A DNA stretch of 64,000 bases from Ignavibacteria bacterium (GCA_013298775.1 JAAFIV010000019.1:26509-90508), one strand, 5' to 3'; counted from the first letter of the stretch, positions 7,625-16,472 are shown. Notes: generated by a model from the letters alone, not told the origin. Numbers and translations: made by a program.

Positions 7625-8653
7625 ATGAACTTTTTTGTCGAATTTTCATTTTGCGCCTTCACTTGCGTAATGATGCTTGTTTTCGCTCATATTACCAAAG
7701 CTCAAGCGCAAAGCCCCACGCCAAGCGCAATAGCAACCAACGCAATAGCGACCAGCACAACAGCGACCAGTACCATAAAATCCGCCCTTCTCAAGCAACT
7801 CCAGCGCGGTGACACCGAGTACAGGGTGCGCCTCACTAGTGGCGATATACTTTCTGGCAAAGTGCTAGAGGTTTTAGAGCAATCGGCGGGTACGTCCATA
7901 TCAGCATCCATGCCAGAAGAAGGCATTGTTTTAGAAACCTCGCTGGGAAAATTGACTATTTTTTTGAGCGAGATTAGCGAGATTATTCCGCGCCGCTCTG
8001 CGTATCGGCACAATCACCGTGCGTACATCATGCCGACCGCCGAACCTATTGGGAATAATCACTTTATTGGCTTGTGGGAATTGATATTTGCCTATGCGGG
8101 AGCAGGAATCGGCGATGTGGTTTCTCTCACGGGCGGTCGCACGCTGGTTCCGTTCTTGTCCGGCGACGAACAAGCGACGCTGGTAAATGTAAAAATCACT
8201 CCGTATGTCTTCGAGCTTGATGAGAGCGGGAACCGCTTATTTACTTGTGTTGGCGGCAATTTTGCGCTCGCAAATACGGCGAATCAGTTTTGGCACGCGT
8301 ACGTAGGAGCAACCTTCAAAGGTGCGCGGTCGAGCATTACGGGACACGTTTTTTACAAGGTCAATGAACCCAGTACGTACAGAATTCGTGCAGGGAATTT
8401 CTTAGATTTTACTGCTCGCTACCCCGCATCAACACTGGGCATTGGTGCTGCTCTGGACACGCGCATCGGCGACCGCCACGACATGCACTTTATCGGCGAA
8501 CTCTGGAATGCAAACGTGCTGCAACCCAGCGCAACTGCTATTCTTCTCGGTCTCCGCCTCAGTAATACTGCCGTTTCTATGGATGCGGGGCTTGCTATTT
8601 TCACCCAACCGTTTGTTTTTCCTTTTGTCAGTTTTGCGTGGACACCGTTTTGA
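7625..8653 (+). CDS. Exported protein with C-terminal beta-rich, barrel-like region
   Basis: This 342-residue protein is not assigned to a named family. ATG 7625 opens a signal peptide (hydrophobic residues about 9-22, cleavage expected near AQAQS). A Ser/Thr/Ala-rich linker follows. Next comes a compact beta domain, YRVRLTSGDILSGKVLEVLE through FLSEISEIIP, which resembles an Sm/SH3-like strand pattern. The last 200 residues are alternating aromatic/small strands ending in FAWTPF. A terminal Phe is typical of outer-membrane barrels. Upstream in-frame starts at 7526 or 7574 would only bury the signal peptide. I infer an outer-membrane protein. Confidence 0.6.
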   Translation: MNFFVEFSFCAFTCVMMLVFAHITKAQAQSPTPSAIATNAIATSTTATSTIKSALLKQLQRGDTEYRVRLTSGDILSGKVLEVLEQSAGTSISASMPEEGIVLETSLGKLTIFLSEISEIIPRRSAYRHNHRAYIMPTAEPIGNNHFIGLWELIFAYAGAGIGDVVSLTGGRTLVPFLSGDEQATLVNVKITPYVFELDESGNRLFTCVGGNFALANTANQFWHAYVGATFKGARSSITGHVFYKVNEPSTYRIRAGNFLDFTARYPASTLGIGAALDTRIGDRHDMHFIGELWNANVLQPSATAILLGLRLSNTAVSMDAGLAIFTQPFVFPFVSFAWTPF

Positions 8654-8784
8654 AATTGCGAATGTGAATGAGAATCTCACTTCACGCATACCACCGCGTT
8701 GTCCTCACCCCTCGCTGTGCGAGACCCTCTCCCAAAGGGCGAGGGTTCATAGAAACTAGCTCTAAAGCCCTCTCCTTCTAGGAG

Positions 8785-9002
8785 CTAATAAGGGTAAGCA
8801 TTCCAGAAGGCACATAAAAACTGATGTTCTGTGTGAGGGTCTGACTTCTTCGTCAGGCTCTCACTTTCTTCACGAAGGAAGTGAGAGCCTCAATAAGAAT
8901 TGAGACCCTCACGCCCGGTGTAAAATCTTAGTCTTGTATTTTCGATGTATTTTCATAAACACGAGATTTTATTAGGCTTACAATAACACCTACCCTTGTC
9001 AG
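8785..9002. mobile_element. Putative 218-bp non-autonomous element inside repeat D
   Basis: The left edge reads CTAATAAGGGTAAG and the right edge, read inverted, CTGACAAGGGTAGG: 11 of 14 positions agree, as expected of terminal inverted repeats. TCTAGGAG before it and TCTGGGAG shortly after it may be a target duplication, though the right copy is three bases away from the edge. It has no coding capacity and contains a family C repeat. Confidence 0.5.
8833..8912. repeat. Family C palindromic repeat, copy 1
   Basis: The outer arms GTGAGGGTCTGACTTC and the inverse GAGACCCTCAC enclose inner arms CAGGCTCTCACTTTC and GTGAGAGCCTC. The same architecture recurs at 19180, 32024, 35667, 54310 and 61301. 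This copy lies within the insertion in repeat D. Confidence 0.85.
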
Positions 9003-9063
9003 CCCTCTGGGAGAGGGCTGGGTGAGGGTGGTGTACATAAGGTGAATTACAACATAAACAATC

Positions 9064-9876
9064 TTACTTCGCTGCTGTTTTTACCAACGCCGCGCTACCA
9101 CCATTCACTCGCAAAGGACCAACCTCAACACCTGTTCCTTGCTCGTTTTGTGCCATTTGTCCCTCGTGGGCGATACGCTCAATAATAAAATTCTGACGCG
9201 TAATTGTATTCTGCACTTTCACCGTGCGCTCTGCGCCGTACACCACATACTCTGCGGCATTGCTGCCTGTTTTCTCGATAAATGCTGATTCCAACGAGAC
9301 TTTCAGTGTGTAAGCGGAATTATACCGTAAGTGGTCGAAAGCGTAGTAACCACGCGCATCCGTTGTGGTAACGATGCCATTGCCCAAGCTCACCCGCACG
9401 TTTGCTGCACCAACATTGCGATTGTCAGCAAAGGCGACACGCCCGCAAACGACGTATTCACCGCGCTCCACGCTGATTATTGGCAAATGGACATCGTGTC
9501 CGCGCAGCATAATTGTTTGTGTGGAAATGAGGTCGTTACTGCCTTCGGCAAGAATTTGCACGGTGTATTTTCCATTCATCACGTTGGTAATATTGAAAAA
9601 TCCTTTGCTATCGAGTTTTACGCTCAAATCCATTTCCGCAATACGCACCACAACGCCCGTCATTGCTTCGTTCTCCGTGCCTGCTGCTATCACTCGACCA
9701 ATAATATTATTTCCCATTACGACTGGAAAAACAGGACGCTGCTGCGCATGAGTGGGCGTGGTAAAAAAATGAATACTTGTCCAAACAAAAGCAATGGTGC
9801 GAAGTATCGCCCACGCCATTTTTGCAGCATGGAAAATGTTGTTATTTGAGCGGCGAGAGTTTGTGAGCGTTGTCAT
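9064..9876 (-). CDS. Exported protein with carboxypeptidase-regulatory-like domains
   Basis: This 270-residue protein has a signal peptide region (hydrophobic residues about 22-38, then THAQQ). Two repeats of the transthyretin-like CarboxypepD_reg fold follow. The first runs NIIGRVIAAGTENEAMTGVVVRIAE to GKYTVQIL, the second CGRVAFADNRNVGAANVRVSLGNG to GYYAFDHLRYNSAYTLKVS. The repeats carry the family's TTDARGYYAFDHL-type strand. Such domains are common in envelope proteins of Bacteroidota. There is no catalytic domain and no sorting tail. Its stop lies 33 nt from repeat D, and its start faces a 522-bp divergent gap. Confidence 0.65.
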   Translation of the reverse strand: MTTLTNSRRSNNNIFHAAKMAWAILRTIAFVWTSIHFFTTPTHAQQRPVFPVVMGNNIIGRVIAAGTENEAMTGVVVRIAEMDLSVKLDSKGFFNITNVMNGKYTVQILAEGSNDLISTQTIMLRGHDVHLPIISVERGEYVVCGRVAFADNRNVGAANVRVSLGNGIVTTTDARGYYAFDHLRYNSAYTLKVSLESAFIEKTGSNAAEYVVYGAERTVKVQNTITRQNFIIERIAHEGQMAQNEQGTGVEVGPLRVNGGSAALVKTAAK

Positions 9877-10220
9877 GGCGGCATCTCCGAAAAAAACTGT
9901 GTAAAAAGAAGTTGAATGCGAATCGTGTGAAGAATACCTGCGTTGTTTAGGCGTTGAATGCTATTGCTTGAGTATTCTTGGTACAAAAATGCAGGAAATG
10001 GCGTGAAGAAACATCTGCCCAATGGTCAGGACTTTCTCTACCAAAACGTCATACAGGAATTGGTGTGCGGATGATATACGCGGATTGCGTAGGAAGGATG
10101 AATTGTAAAAAAATCTCTTGGATGCAAGCGGTGTTTGCGTGTAACTTACAGAGATTTTCTGTCAGGTTTTTCCGTACTTTTTGGCTTGATTTCTCTTTGT
10201 AAACGAAACATTTTCCTCAG
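9877..10220. other. Gene-free divergent intergenic region
   Basis: This stretch lies between the start of the 270-residue exported protein (minus) and family B copy 1, upstream of the carboxypeptidase (plus). It should hold promoters for both genes. I see no conserved coding sequence, RNA gene or strong palindrome in it. Confidence 0.4.
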
Positions 10221-10300
10221 TAGTGACACAGACATTCTTGTCTGTGAGCGTAGGCGTGGGACTCAGGACAGAAACACAGACAAGAATATCTGTGCCACTA
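10221..10300. repeat. Family B palindromic repeat, copy 1
   Basis: The core reads AGTGACACAGACATTCTTGT and ends with the inverse ACAAGAATATCTGTGCCACT, enclosing about 40 bp. The outer arms extend to about 10340 (CTGATTCTACCTG and TTTTGTTCTGTGC), as in the other copies. It lies about 100 nt before the M14 peptidase start and may overlap its promoter. Confidence 0.85.
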
Positions 10301-10398
10301 AATCCTGATTCTACCTGCTTCTCAGATGTTTTGTTCTGTGCAAAACGCATTTCCTTTATCGTTCAATTCCTTCATCTCCCCTTTACCTTTTTTATCGC

Positions 10399-12822
10399 AT
10401 GCGCAACTTTTTACTGCTTCTCGTCGCACTGTTTTTGTGCATTCTTCCTGATAGCTCATTTGCTCAAAACCGCTCCAATACTCGCTTCGATGATGAGCAT
10501 TTCCTGAAAGCACGTATCTATTTTCAAGAACATTTCGACCTCGAAGCTGCCGAAGAATGCGGCGTAGAAGTGGAGCATAGTGTGATAAAAGGTAAACTCT
10601 ATGTGGAAGGTGTTATTAGCCGAACAACGCTCCAGACCTTGCGTTCAAGGAATGTGCGTGTACAGGTGCTTGTGGAAGATGCCGCAAAAGAAGCGGAAGA
10701 CCGCGCTGCACGCTACTTTCAGCGCACAAGCAAAGGAACCGCTCAAGATGCCAACAACAACACCCCGCGTAATTTCAAACTCGGCAGCATGGCAGGCTTT
10801 TTTCGATTGACCGAAATTTATGGAGAATTTGCGAAGATGCGCGAAATGTTTCCCCGCTTTGTCAGCGCACCAGAAGCAATTGGAACATCGGTGGAAGGCT
10901 CACCAATTCAGGCGTATAGGATTTGCTCGGCAGAGGCAGTAAACGAGAAAAAACCTGAAATTCTCTACACCTCGCTTCACCATGCGCGGGAGCCAGGTGG
11001 CGCGGCATCGCTTATTTACTACGCATGGTGGCTGTTGGAGCAAGCGGCAGATGGCAATGTGGAAGCGCAATATTTGCTGAATAATCGGCAGCTCTACATT
11101 GTTCCAGTCGTAAATCCCGATGGATATTCGTGGAATCAAAGCACGAATCCCAATGGTGGCGGGATGTGGCGCAAAAATCGTCGGATGAATCAAGATGGTT
11201 CGTATGGCGTGGATTTGAACCGTAATTACGGCACAAGCACCTTCTGGAACGCACCAAATAATGGTTCTTCCACAAATCCGCGCAGCGATACCTATCGCGG
11301 GACTGAACCGTTCTCCGAGCCAGAAACACAGGCGTTGCGCGACTTCTGCGAGCGTCGGGCATTCCGCACCGCGATTAACTTTCACACCTTTAGCAATTTG
11401 CTCATTTACCCGTACTCCTACATTGACCGCGAAACCCCTGATTCTACCTACTTTCGCGCCCTCACGGCTGAAATCACCAAAGACAATTTATACTCCGCCG
11501 GACGCGACCTGCAAACCGTCGGCTACGCCGTGCGCGGTGGCTCGGATGATTGGATGTATGCGGGTTTGAGCGGTGGTCGAAAAATTATGTCCTACACTCC
11601 AGAAGTTGGCACGCCTGACGACGGTTTCTGGCCCTCGCCAGACCGCATTATTCCTCAATGTGCTGAGAATCTTTCCACCAATCGCTTGACAGCCTGGAGT
11701 GCGGCGGTGAATCTGCGTCCCGTTCAGAGCTATGTTCGCGAGAACCCGCAATCAGGTTTGGCGCGGCTTGTAGTGGAGGTTCAGAATATCGGCATTCAAG
11801 ATGCACAGGAAACCTCAAGTCTCTCGGCGCGAGCATTGGTGCGAGGTGTGAGCTTTATCCGCTCTGAGCGAAGCATTCGTGCGCTGCGCTCGACGGAGCT
11901 TGTGCGCGAGGTGTTTGAGATGGCGTTCGATTCTACCATCAAAAACGGCACAATTATTCCTACGGAAATTATCATTACGCAAGAGCGAACACCGCGCCGC
12001 GACACGGTTTTGGTGCAAGTGCGCGAAGCAGAGCGAGTGAATCTTTTTAGCGAAACAAAGGACACGGACAAGTGGCAATTAGGACGCTGGGCAGCCGTAA
12101 CCGACGCACTCACAGGCTCGCCAGCACTGACCGACAGTCCGCAAGGTTTTTATCGTTCAAACGACAATAATTTTGTGCAGCTTTCACGTCGGGTCAGTTT
12201 GGCGGGCTTGCGTGCGGCGACGTTGGAATATCAAACGCGCTGGTCGGTGGAATCTAACGGTGACCTAGCAGTGGTGCAGGTTTCCGACGATAATGGCATC
12301 TCGTGGCGATACGTGCGCACATCGCTCATGAAGCCGGGCGTGTCTGTGCCAGGCGTGGGCGAGCAAGGTTTTGGGTACGATGGCAACTTCCCGCAATGGA
12401 TTCGCCAAGAATACCCACTTGATGCGTGGTTGGGACGCGATGTGCTGATTCGCTTTGGTATTATTTCCGATAACGCTGCGGTGTTCGATGGCATGTACGT
12501 CCGCGATGTGGCTCTGCGTCTGTATCGGGATTCGCTGTCGTCGCGTGGCGCGAGCAATACGCTTCAAGCACCGCGCCTTGCTCCAAACACGATTGAGCTG
12601 GGAAATGAAATTCGCATAGACCTACCGCTCATGAGCGTGGACACGCCTGTTGATGTGCGCCTTGTGAATACAATTGGTCAGCAGGTGATTCTCCTGACGG
12701 GCATCAACGCGGCGAATGACGGGACAATTTTCCTACCAACAAGCACACTTTCACGAGGCATGTACATCGCTGAAATTCGCATGGGAGCAAGTCTGACGAG
12801 AGAAAGAGTGTTGCTAAAATGA
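10399..12822 (+). CDS. Secreted M14 zinc carboxypeptidase with T9SS sorting domain
   Basis: This is a metallocarboxypeptidase of 807 residues that removes C-terminal residues from peptides outside the cell. A signal peptide (1-22, ending SSFAQ) is followed by a pro-region, then the M14 domain from about 130. Zinc ligands are H195 and E198 in HHAREPGG and H329 in INFHTFSN. NPDGY, DLNRNYG and the catalytic Glu in YTPEVGTPDDG (E402) are all present. A beta-rich region with a jelly-roll-like segment follows. The last 65 residues carry the type A Por sorting pattern (VRLVNTIGQQV ... LSRGMYIAEI ... RERVLLK), so export by the type IX system is expected. Confidence 0.93.
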   Translation: MRNFLLLLVALFLCILPDSSFAQNRSNTRFDDEHFLKARIYFQEHFDLEAAEECGVEVEHSVIKGKLYVEGVISRTTLQTLRSRNVRVQVLVEDAAKEAEDRAARYFQRTSKGTAQDANNNTPRNFKLGSMAGFFRLTEIYGEFAKMREMFPRFVSAPEAIGTSVEGSPIQAYRICSAEAVNEKKPEILYTSLHHAREPGGAASLIYYAWWLLEQAADGNVEAQYLLNNRQLYIVPVVNPDGYSWNQSTNPNGGGMWRKNRRMNQDGSYGVDLNRNYGTSTFWNAPNNGSSTNPRSDTYRGTEPFSEPETQALRDFCERRAFRTAINFHTFSNLLIYPYSYIDRETPDSTYFRALTAEITKDNLYSAGRDLQTVGYAVRGGSDDWMYAGLSGGRKIMSYTPEVGTPDDGFWPSPDRIIPQCAENLSTNRLTAWSAAVNLRPVQSYVRENPQSGLARLVVEVQNIGIQDAQETSSLSARALVRGVSFIRSERSIRALRSTELVREVFEMAFDSTIKNGTIIPTEIIITQERTPRRDTVLVQVREAERVNLFSETKDTDKWQLGRWAAVTDALTGSPALTDSPQGFYRSNDNNFVQLSRRVSLAGLRAATLEYQTRWSVESNGDLAVVQVSDDNGISWRYVRTSLMKPGVSVPGVGEQGFGYDGNFPQWIRQEYPLDAWLGRDVLIRFGIISDNAAVFDGMYVRDVALRLYRDSLSSRGASNTLQAPRLAPNTIELGNEIRIDLPLMSVDTPVDVRLVNTIGQQVILLTGINAANDGTIFLPTSTLSRGMYIAEIRMGASLTRERVLLK

Positions 12823-12848
12823 CGCAGCACGTCTATTCAAGCACAATT

Positions 12849-12993
12849 GTAACTGGTCAGGTCTTCTGTCGGGCGGCTGAGGAGTGCTTGAACGCTGCCC
12901 ATCCGGCGGGTAGGTCGCTTGCACAGCACTCGCCGGACGGGCTACTGCGCTTGTAATAACAGCCGCCCGACGAGATAGTATCTGACCGGTTAC
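12849..12993. mobile_element. Family A MITE, copy 3, intact with 8-bp target duplication
   Basis: This 145-bp element begins GTAACTGGTCAGGTCTTC and ends with the inverse CTGACCGGTTAC (one mismatch). It is flanked by the exact 8-bp direct repeat GCACAATT at 12841-12848 and 12994-13001. The internal arms CATCCGGCGGGT and CGCCGGACGGG match the copy at 3508. It lies in the 208-bp gap between the peptidase and the FemAB-like gene. Confidence 0.88.
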
Positions 12994-13030
12994 GCACAAT
13001 TATCCTTGAATTCACGACTACCAAATTTCT

Positions 13031-14020
13031 ATGAATCTTCACCTTGAGCGATTTCCAAATGCGCAGATGAACAATGCCGAATGGGACGATTTTGTGCGCT
13101 CTTCAGCCAATGGCACAATTTTTCATTTGCGGAAATTTCTGGCGTATCATCCCGAGGGACGCTTCACTGACCATTCGCTGTTGTTTACGCGCAAGGGCAA
13201 GGTGCAAGCAATCATGCCATCGGTGGAATGGCTCATAGATAAAGAAAAAACCTTATTTTCGCATCGGGGCGCGTCGTTTGGCGGCTTGGTGTATGAAGAA
13301 TGCAGTATTCAAGACGCAATTGACTGGGTGCAAGCCTTGAAGCACTATGCGCGGCAGCAGAATTTTCGCCGTATCATGCTCACGCTCCCACCGCAGCAAT
13401 ACAACCGCACTGCCAGCAATTACCTTGAGTTCGCGCTCGTGCAAGCAGGTTTTCGGTATCAAAAGCGAGAATTGACCGCTATTGTACAGCTTCCAATGAA
13501 AATAAATACGACCGAAGAGCAAGCAGATATTTTTCAACTCTTCAAGCCCGAAGCCCGCACTGCTACACGCAAAGCTCGGAAAATGGGTGTGGAAATTCGC
13601 GCTTCGCAGGATTTCGCAGCGTACTACGAGATTTTATCGCATAACTTGATGATGCGCCACAATGCCACGCCAACACACACGTTGCAGGAATTGGAATACC
13701 TCGCCGCCGCATTTCCCAATAACATCACGCTCCACGCTGCATACCTTGAAGGGCGCATGATTGCTGGCGTTGTGAACTTTGTGGCAAATCCGCGCACGGT
13801 GATTGCGTTTTACATCAGCGACAACAAGGAATTCCAAGAAGTTCGCGCTCTCAATTTGCTGTTCTACGAGATTTTTGCTCAGTATGCGCAGCAAGGAATT
13901 ACATGGTACGATTTCGGCACCTTCACGCTCAACATGGAGCCAAATCTGGGCTTGGGGCGTTTTAAGGAATCTTTCGGGGCGCATGGCGTGTTCCGCGATA
14001 CGTTGGAGATATTATTGTAA
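13031..14020 (+). CDS. FemAB/GNAT-like acyltransferase
   Basis: This 329-residue protein has the double-GNAT layout of the FemAB-like acetyltransferase group. An N-terminal half contains GTIFHLRKFLAYHPE and HRGASFGGLVYE, and a second GNAT domain from about 170 contains the charged RTATRKARKMGVEIR and then LHAAYLEGRMIAGVVNFV. The pattern GLGRFKESFGAHGVFR close to the C-terminus is common in this group. These enzymes transfer acyl or aminoacyl groups, often to cell-wall or surface sugars; the substrate is unknown here. truA begins 6 nt after its stop, so the two genes are almost certainly co-transcribed. Confidence 0.75.
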   Translation: MNLHLERFPNAQMNNAEWDDFVRSSANGTIFHLRKFLAYHPEGRFTDHSLLFTRKGKVQAIMPSVEWLIDKEKTLFSHRGASFGGLVYEECSIQDAIDWVQALKHYARQQNFRRIMLTLPPQQYNRTASNYLEFALVQAGFRYQKRELTAIVQLPMKINTTEEQADIFQLFKPEARTATRKARKMGVEIRASQDFAAYYEILSHNLMMRHNATPTHTLQELEYLAAAFPNNITLHAAYLEGRMIAGVVNFVANPRTVIAFYISDNKEFQEVRALNLLFYEIFAQYAQQGITWYDFGTFTLNMEPNLGLGRFKESFGAHGVFRDTLEILL

Positions 14021-14026
14021 CATTCT

Positions 14027-14905
14027 ATGAAGCACGCATCACATCACGCTTCTGCCACCGAAACAAAACGCCTCGCGCTCCTCATTGAGTACGACGGTAC
14101 GCGCTATGCGGGTTGGCAGAGGCAACCGCAGATTGCTAGTATTCAAGGCATTTTGGAAGATGTTTGTCAAGCAACATTTTGGGAAGAAAGTGAAGGAATC
14201 GCTACGCCAACATTTGTCATAAATGGCTCAGGGCGCACCGATGCTGGTGTTCACGGGCGTGGGCAAGTTGCGCACGTGGATATTCCCATAGAAAATCGTA
14301 TTGCGGAGGAGAAAATTGCGCGGGCATTGAATGCGCGTTTACCAATGGATATTCGCATTCGCGCAGCAAAAATTGTGGATGTTGGCGTAAATACAAGAGA
14401 ACGCTTCCACGCCAGATTTGGTGCGCGTCGCAGGGAATATCGCTACAATCTTTTGGAAGACTATACAGTCTTTCGCACACGCTATGCATGGCACGTGCGA
14501 CAATCCTTGCAAACCGCATTGTTACAAGAGACTGCGAATATTTTTTGTGGCAAACACAATTTTACGAGCTTTTCCAAACATAATCCTGCGACCGAAAATT
14601 ACGTTTGCACGGTGCTAGAAAGCGCGTGGAACGAGGTAGAACCAGGCGCGTGGCAATACACGATTGTCGCCGACCGCTTTGTGTATGGCATGGTGCGGTG
14701 TATCGTAGGAGCAAGTATTGATGCGGCTTTGGGAAAACGGAGCATTGAAGAGCTTCGCACGGCACTTGCGGCGGAAAACCGTGAGTTGTCAAGTCCGCTC
14801 GCGCCGCCAGAGGGACTTATTCTCTGGAGTGTGCGCTATGAAGAAGGGCGCGACCCGTTTGCGGAATTGTATGAGAATGAAGTACCAATGCGGGTTTTAG
14901 GGTGA
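14027..14905 (+). CDS. truA: tRNA pseudouridine(38-40) synthase TruA
   Basis: TruA isomerises uridines 38-40 in the anticodon arm of many tRNAs. The 292-residue protein shows IEYDGTRYAGWQRQP (20-34) and SGRTDAGVHGRGQ with the catalytic aspartate D72. HNFTSFSKHN and [18 protein letters not shown] follow towards the C-terminus. Length is slightly above the family's usual 245-270 because of a short N-terminal His/Thr-rich leader and a C-terminal tail. It is 6 nt downstream of the FemAB-like gene. Confidence 0.96.
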   Translation: MKHASHHASATETKRLALLIEYDGTRYAGWQRQPQIASIQGILEDVCQATFWEESEGIATPTFVINGSGRTDAGVHGRGQVAHVDIPIENRIAEEKIARALNARLPMDIRIRAAKIVDVGVNTRERFHARFGARRREYRYNLLEDYTVFRTRYAWHVRQSLQTALLQETANIFCGKHNFTSFSKHNPATENYVCTVLESAWNEVEPGAWQYTIVADRFVYGMVRCIVGASIDAALGKRSIEELRTALAAENRELSSPLAPPEGLILWSVRYEEGRDPFAELYENEVPMRVLG

Positions 14906-14916
14906 AGACTTTGTAG

Positions 14917-14957
14917 CAACCCGCCGGACAGCGACAAAGCCGCTTGGGCGGGACAAT
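14917..14957. mobile_element. Relic of a family A element
   Basis: The sequence CAACCCGCCGGACAGCGACA followed by AAGCCGCTTGGGCGGGACAA resembles the right half of the family A elements (CGCCGGACGG ... AAACCGCCCGACGAG). Both outer ends are lost. It lies just after the truA stop. Confidence 0.5.
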
Positions 14958-14996
14958 GCCTGTATCATCCCTCAAAATCAAGATTCCCCAATAATG

Positions 14997-15060
14997 CCAG
15001 TAATCGCAGTAATGCCAGTAATCCCAGTAATCTCACAACATCCCAGTAATCCCAGTGCGC
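14997..15060. repeat. 9-bp tandem repeat overlapping a start codon
   Basis: Units of CCAGTAATC (variant GCAGTAATG) occur at 14997, 15006, 15015, 15024 and 15043, with CCAGTGCGC at 15052. The likely GTG start of the following gene lies inside the last unit. Slippage here would alter the leader and ribosome-binding region without changing the frame. Confidence 0.8.
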
Positions 15061-15786
15061 TTTCCCGATTTTTCCAACATCAAACAAACACTTCTTTCCA
15101 TTGCCGAAATTCTGCTGGCAATGAGCGGCGTGGTAGTACGGCGTATGACCCTTCTACGGGGCGCATCGTTGCTGGTTTCAGTGGGATTGTATCTGTGGTG
15201 TTTGCAGCATAATAGCTTCACGCTTGCGGTATGGTATTTTGCCATTGCGACGGTCTTTCACTACATCGTTCTTTTTGGAATGTTTGCCGAAACGTCGTTC
15301 TCGCAGCCTTGGTCAAAGGGTTTGATTGCTCGCTTTGGCGAGGAGCGCGGCTTTCGCATTGCTGAGGCGTGGATGACACTGGTGTTTTTTCACAATGGCG
15401 CAAGTACGAGCCTGATGGTGAGCGCGAGTGCGGCACAGGGACTGGATTTTCTGCCCGCATGGGCGTGTAGCCTTGTTGGAATCGGGCTTTCGTGTGTGGG
15501 CTTGCCGGTAAAAATTTGGGCAACAATGATTGTCGGCATTGACACGTACTATTACCGCGACCTGTTTTTGCGCCGTCCCTTGGGGGAATTTCAAGCGCGT
15601 GGTCCGTATAAAATTTTTGCCAATCCGATGTACGGCATTGGGCATCTGCACGGTTATGGCACGGCTCTTGTTGCGGCTTCCTTGCCCGCGCTCGTGATTG
15701 TGGCAATCAATCAAGCCTGTGTGTGGCTATTTTACGTGACGGTCGAGCGTCCGCACGTGCGCAAGATATTTGCGGAAACAACATAA
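15055..15786 (+). CDS. PEMT/ICMT-like membrane methyltransferase
   Basis: This 243-residue protein has about five to six membrane spans and the C-terminal pattern RGPYKIFANPMYGIGHLHGYGTAL. That is the S-adenosylmethionine-binding signature of the phospholipid methyltransferase / isoprenylcysteine carboxymethyltransferase superfamily. VERPHV close to the C-terminus supplies the usual E(R/E)PH-like end motif. Such enzymes methylate lipid head groups or membrane-bound substrates; the substrate is not evident. The frame allows GTG 15055 or ATG 15121; the GTG keeps an amphipathic N-terminus but lies inside a 9-bp tandem array and has no clear ribosome-binding site, so the ATG is a real alternative. 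Confidence 0.75.
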   Translation: MRFPDFSNIKQTLLSIAEILLAMSGVVVRRMTLLRGASLLVSVGLYLWCLQHNSFTLAVWYFAIATVFHYIVLFGMFAETSFSQPWSKGLIARFGEERGFRIAEAWMTLVFFHNGASTSLMVSASAAQGLDFLPAWACSLVGIGLSCVGLPVKIWATMIVGIDTYYYRDLFLRRPLGEFQARGPYKIFANPMYGIGHLHGYGTALVAASLPALVIVAINQACVWLFYVTVERPHVRKIFAETT

Positions 15787-15900
15787 ACGCCGCATTTTCA
15801 AGAGCTTCAAAGAAAAGCCTTTGACCGATTGGGAAAACGTTTGTAGATTACGATGCTATTAGTATTCTCGTATTCCCATAGCTCATATCTCCAGCATATT

Positions 15901-16395
15901 ATGGCATATACCTTTCCCATAGAGCTTTACACGGATATAGAAAATTCCGTTGGCAAAGAAGTGGCGCGTTCTGTGGCTATTTCGGTGGAACGGATTGCAT
16001 CAGAATTGCAACAACAAGCGGATATTCTCAGCATCCAGAAAAAAGCTGAAATACGTGAAGAATTGCGCACGGAATTAGCTTCTAAAGCTGATATCGCCTT
16101 GCTGAAAGCAGAGATGAATACTCTTCGTGCAGAAACCAAAGCAGATATAGCGGCTTTACGTACAGAACTTAAAACAGAAATAAGCGAATTACGTGCAGAA
16201 ACAAGGGCGGAAGCGGCTTCAATTCGTGGCGATATGCGCGCCCTTGAACAAAAACTGCTCGGCGAAATCAAAGCATCTGAAGCGCGGCTCGACCGCAAAT
16301 TTAGTATTCTGATGGTAATTATGATTGTGTCGGTATATTTAACCAATCAAAGCACTATTTCTTTTGTTTTGCGTGTGTTTGGCATTTTGAAATAG
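15901..16395 (+). CDS. Coiled-coil protein with C-terminal membrane anchor (DUF1640-like)
   Basis: This is a 164-residue protein with three parts. A short N-terminal segment, FPIELYTDIENSVGKEVARSVA, is followed by a long coiled coil (about 35-125) with repeated RAETKADIAALRTEL-type heptads. One membrane span sits near the C-terminus (FSILMVIMIVSVYLT, about 133-148). The layout resembles the DUF1640 / CCDC90 proteins (mitochondrial MCUR1 relatives), whose bacterial role is not settled. I use ATG 15901; an earlier frame start at 15853 would add a weak leader. It stands alone between the methyltransferase and topA. Confidence 0.7.
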   Translation: MAYTFPIELYTDIENSVGKEVARSVAISVERIASELQQQADILSIQKKAEIREELRTELASKADIALLKAEMNTLRAETKADIAALRTELKTEISELRAETRAEAASIRGDMRALEQKLLGEIKASEARLDRKFSILMVIMIVSVYLTNQSTISFVLRVFGILK

Positions 16396-16472
16396 ATTGA
16401 AATAGAAACGGGCGGTGCATCTTCACGCATCCCCAAACCCTACAAATCGCATAAAACCTTGTTTTATAGAGT

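Larger units (their letters stand above)
8703..9031. repeat. Family D repeat, copy 1, split by an inserted element
   Basis: The left part (8703-8784: CCTCACCCCTCGC, GACCCTCTCCCAAAGGG, GAGGGTT, CCCTCTCC) and the right part (9003-9031: CCCTCTGGGAGAGGGCTGGG, then TGAGGG) together match the intact 103-bp copy at 49270-49372. Between them lies unrelated DNA (8785-9002), which I interpret as an insertion. The whole 410-bp gap between the convergent 342- and 270-residue genes is made of these repeats. Confidence 0.75.
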
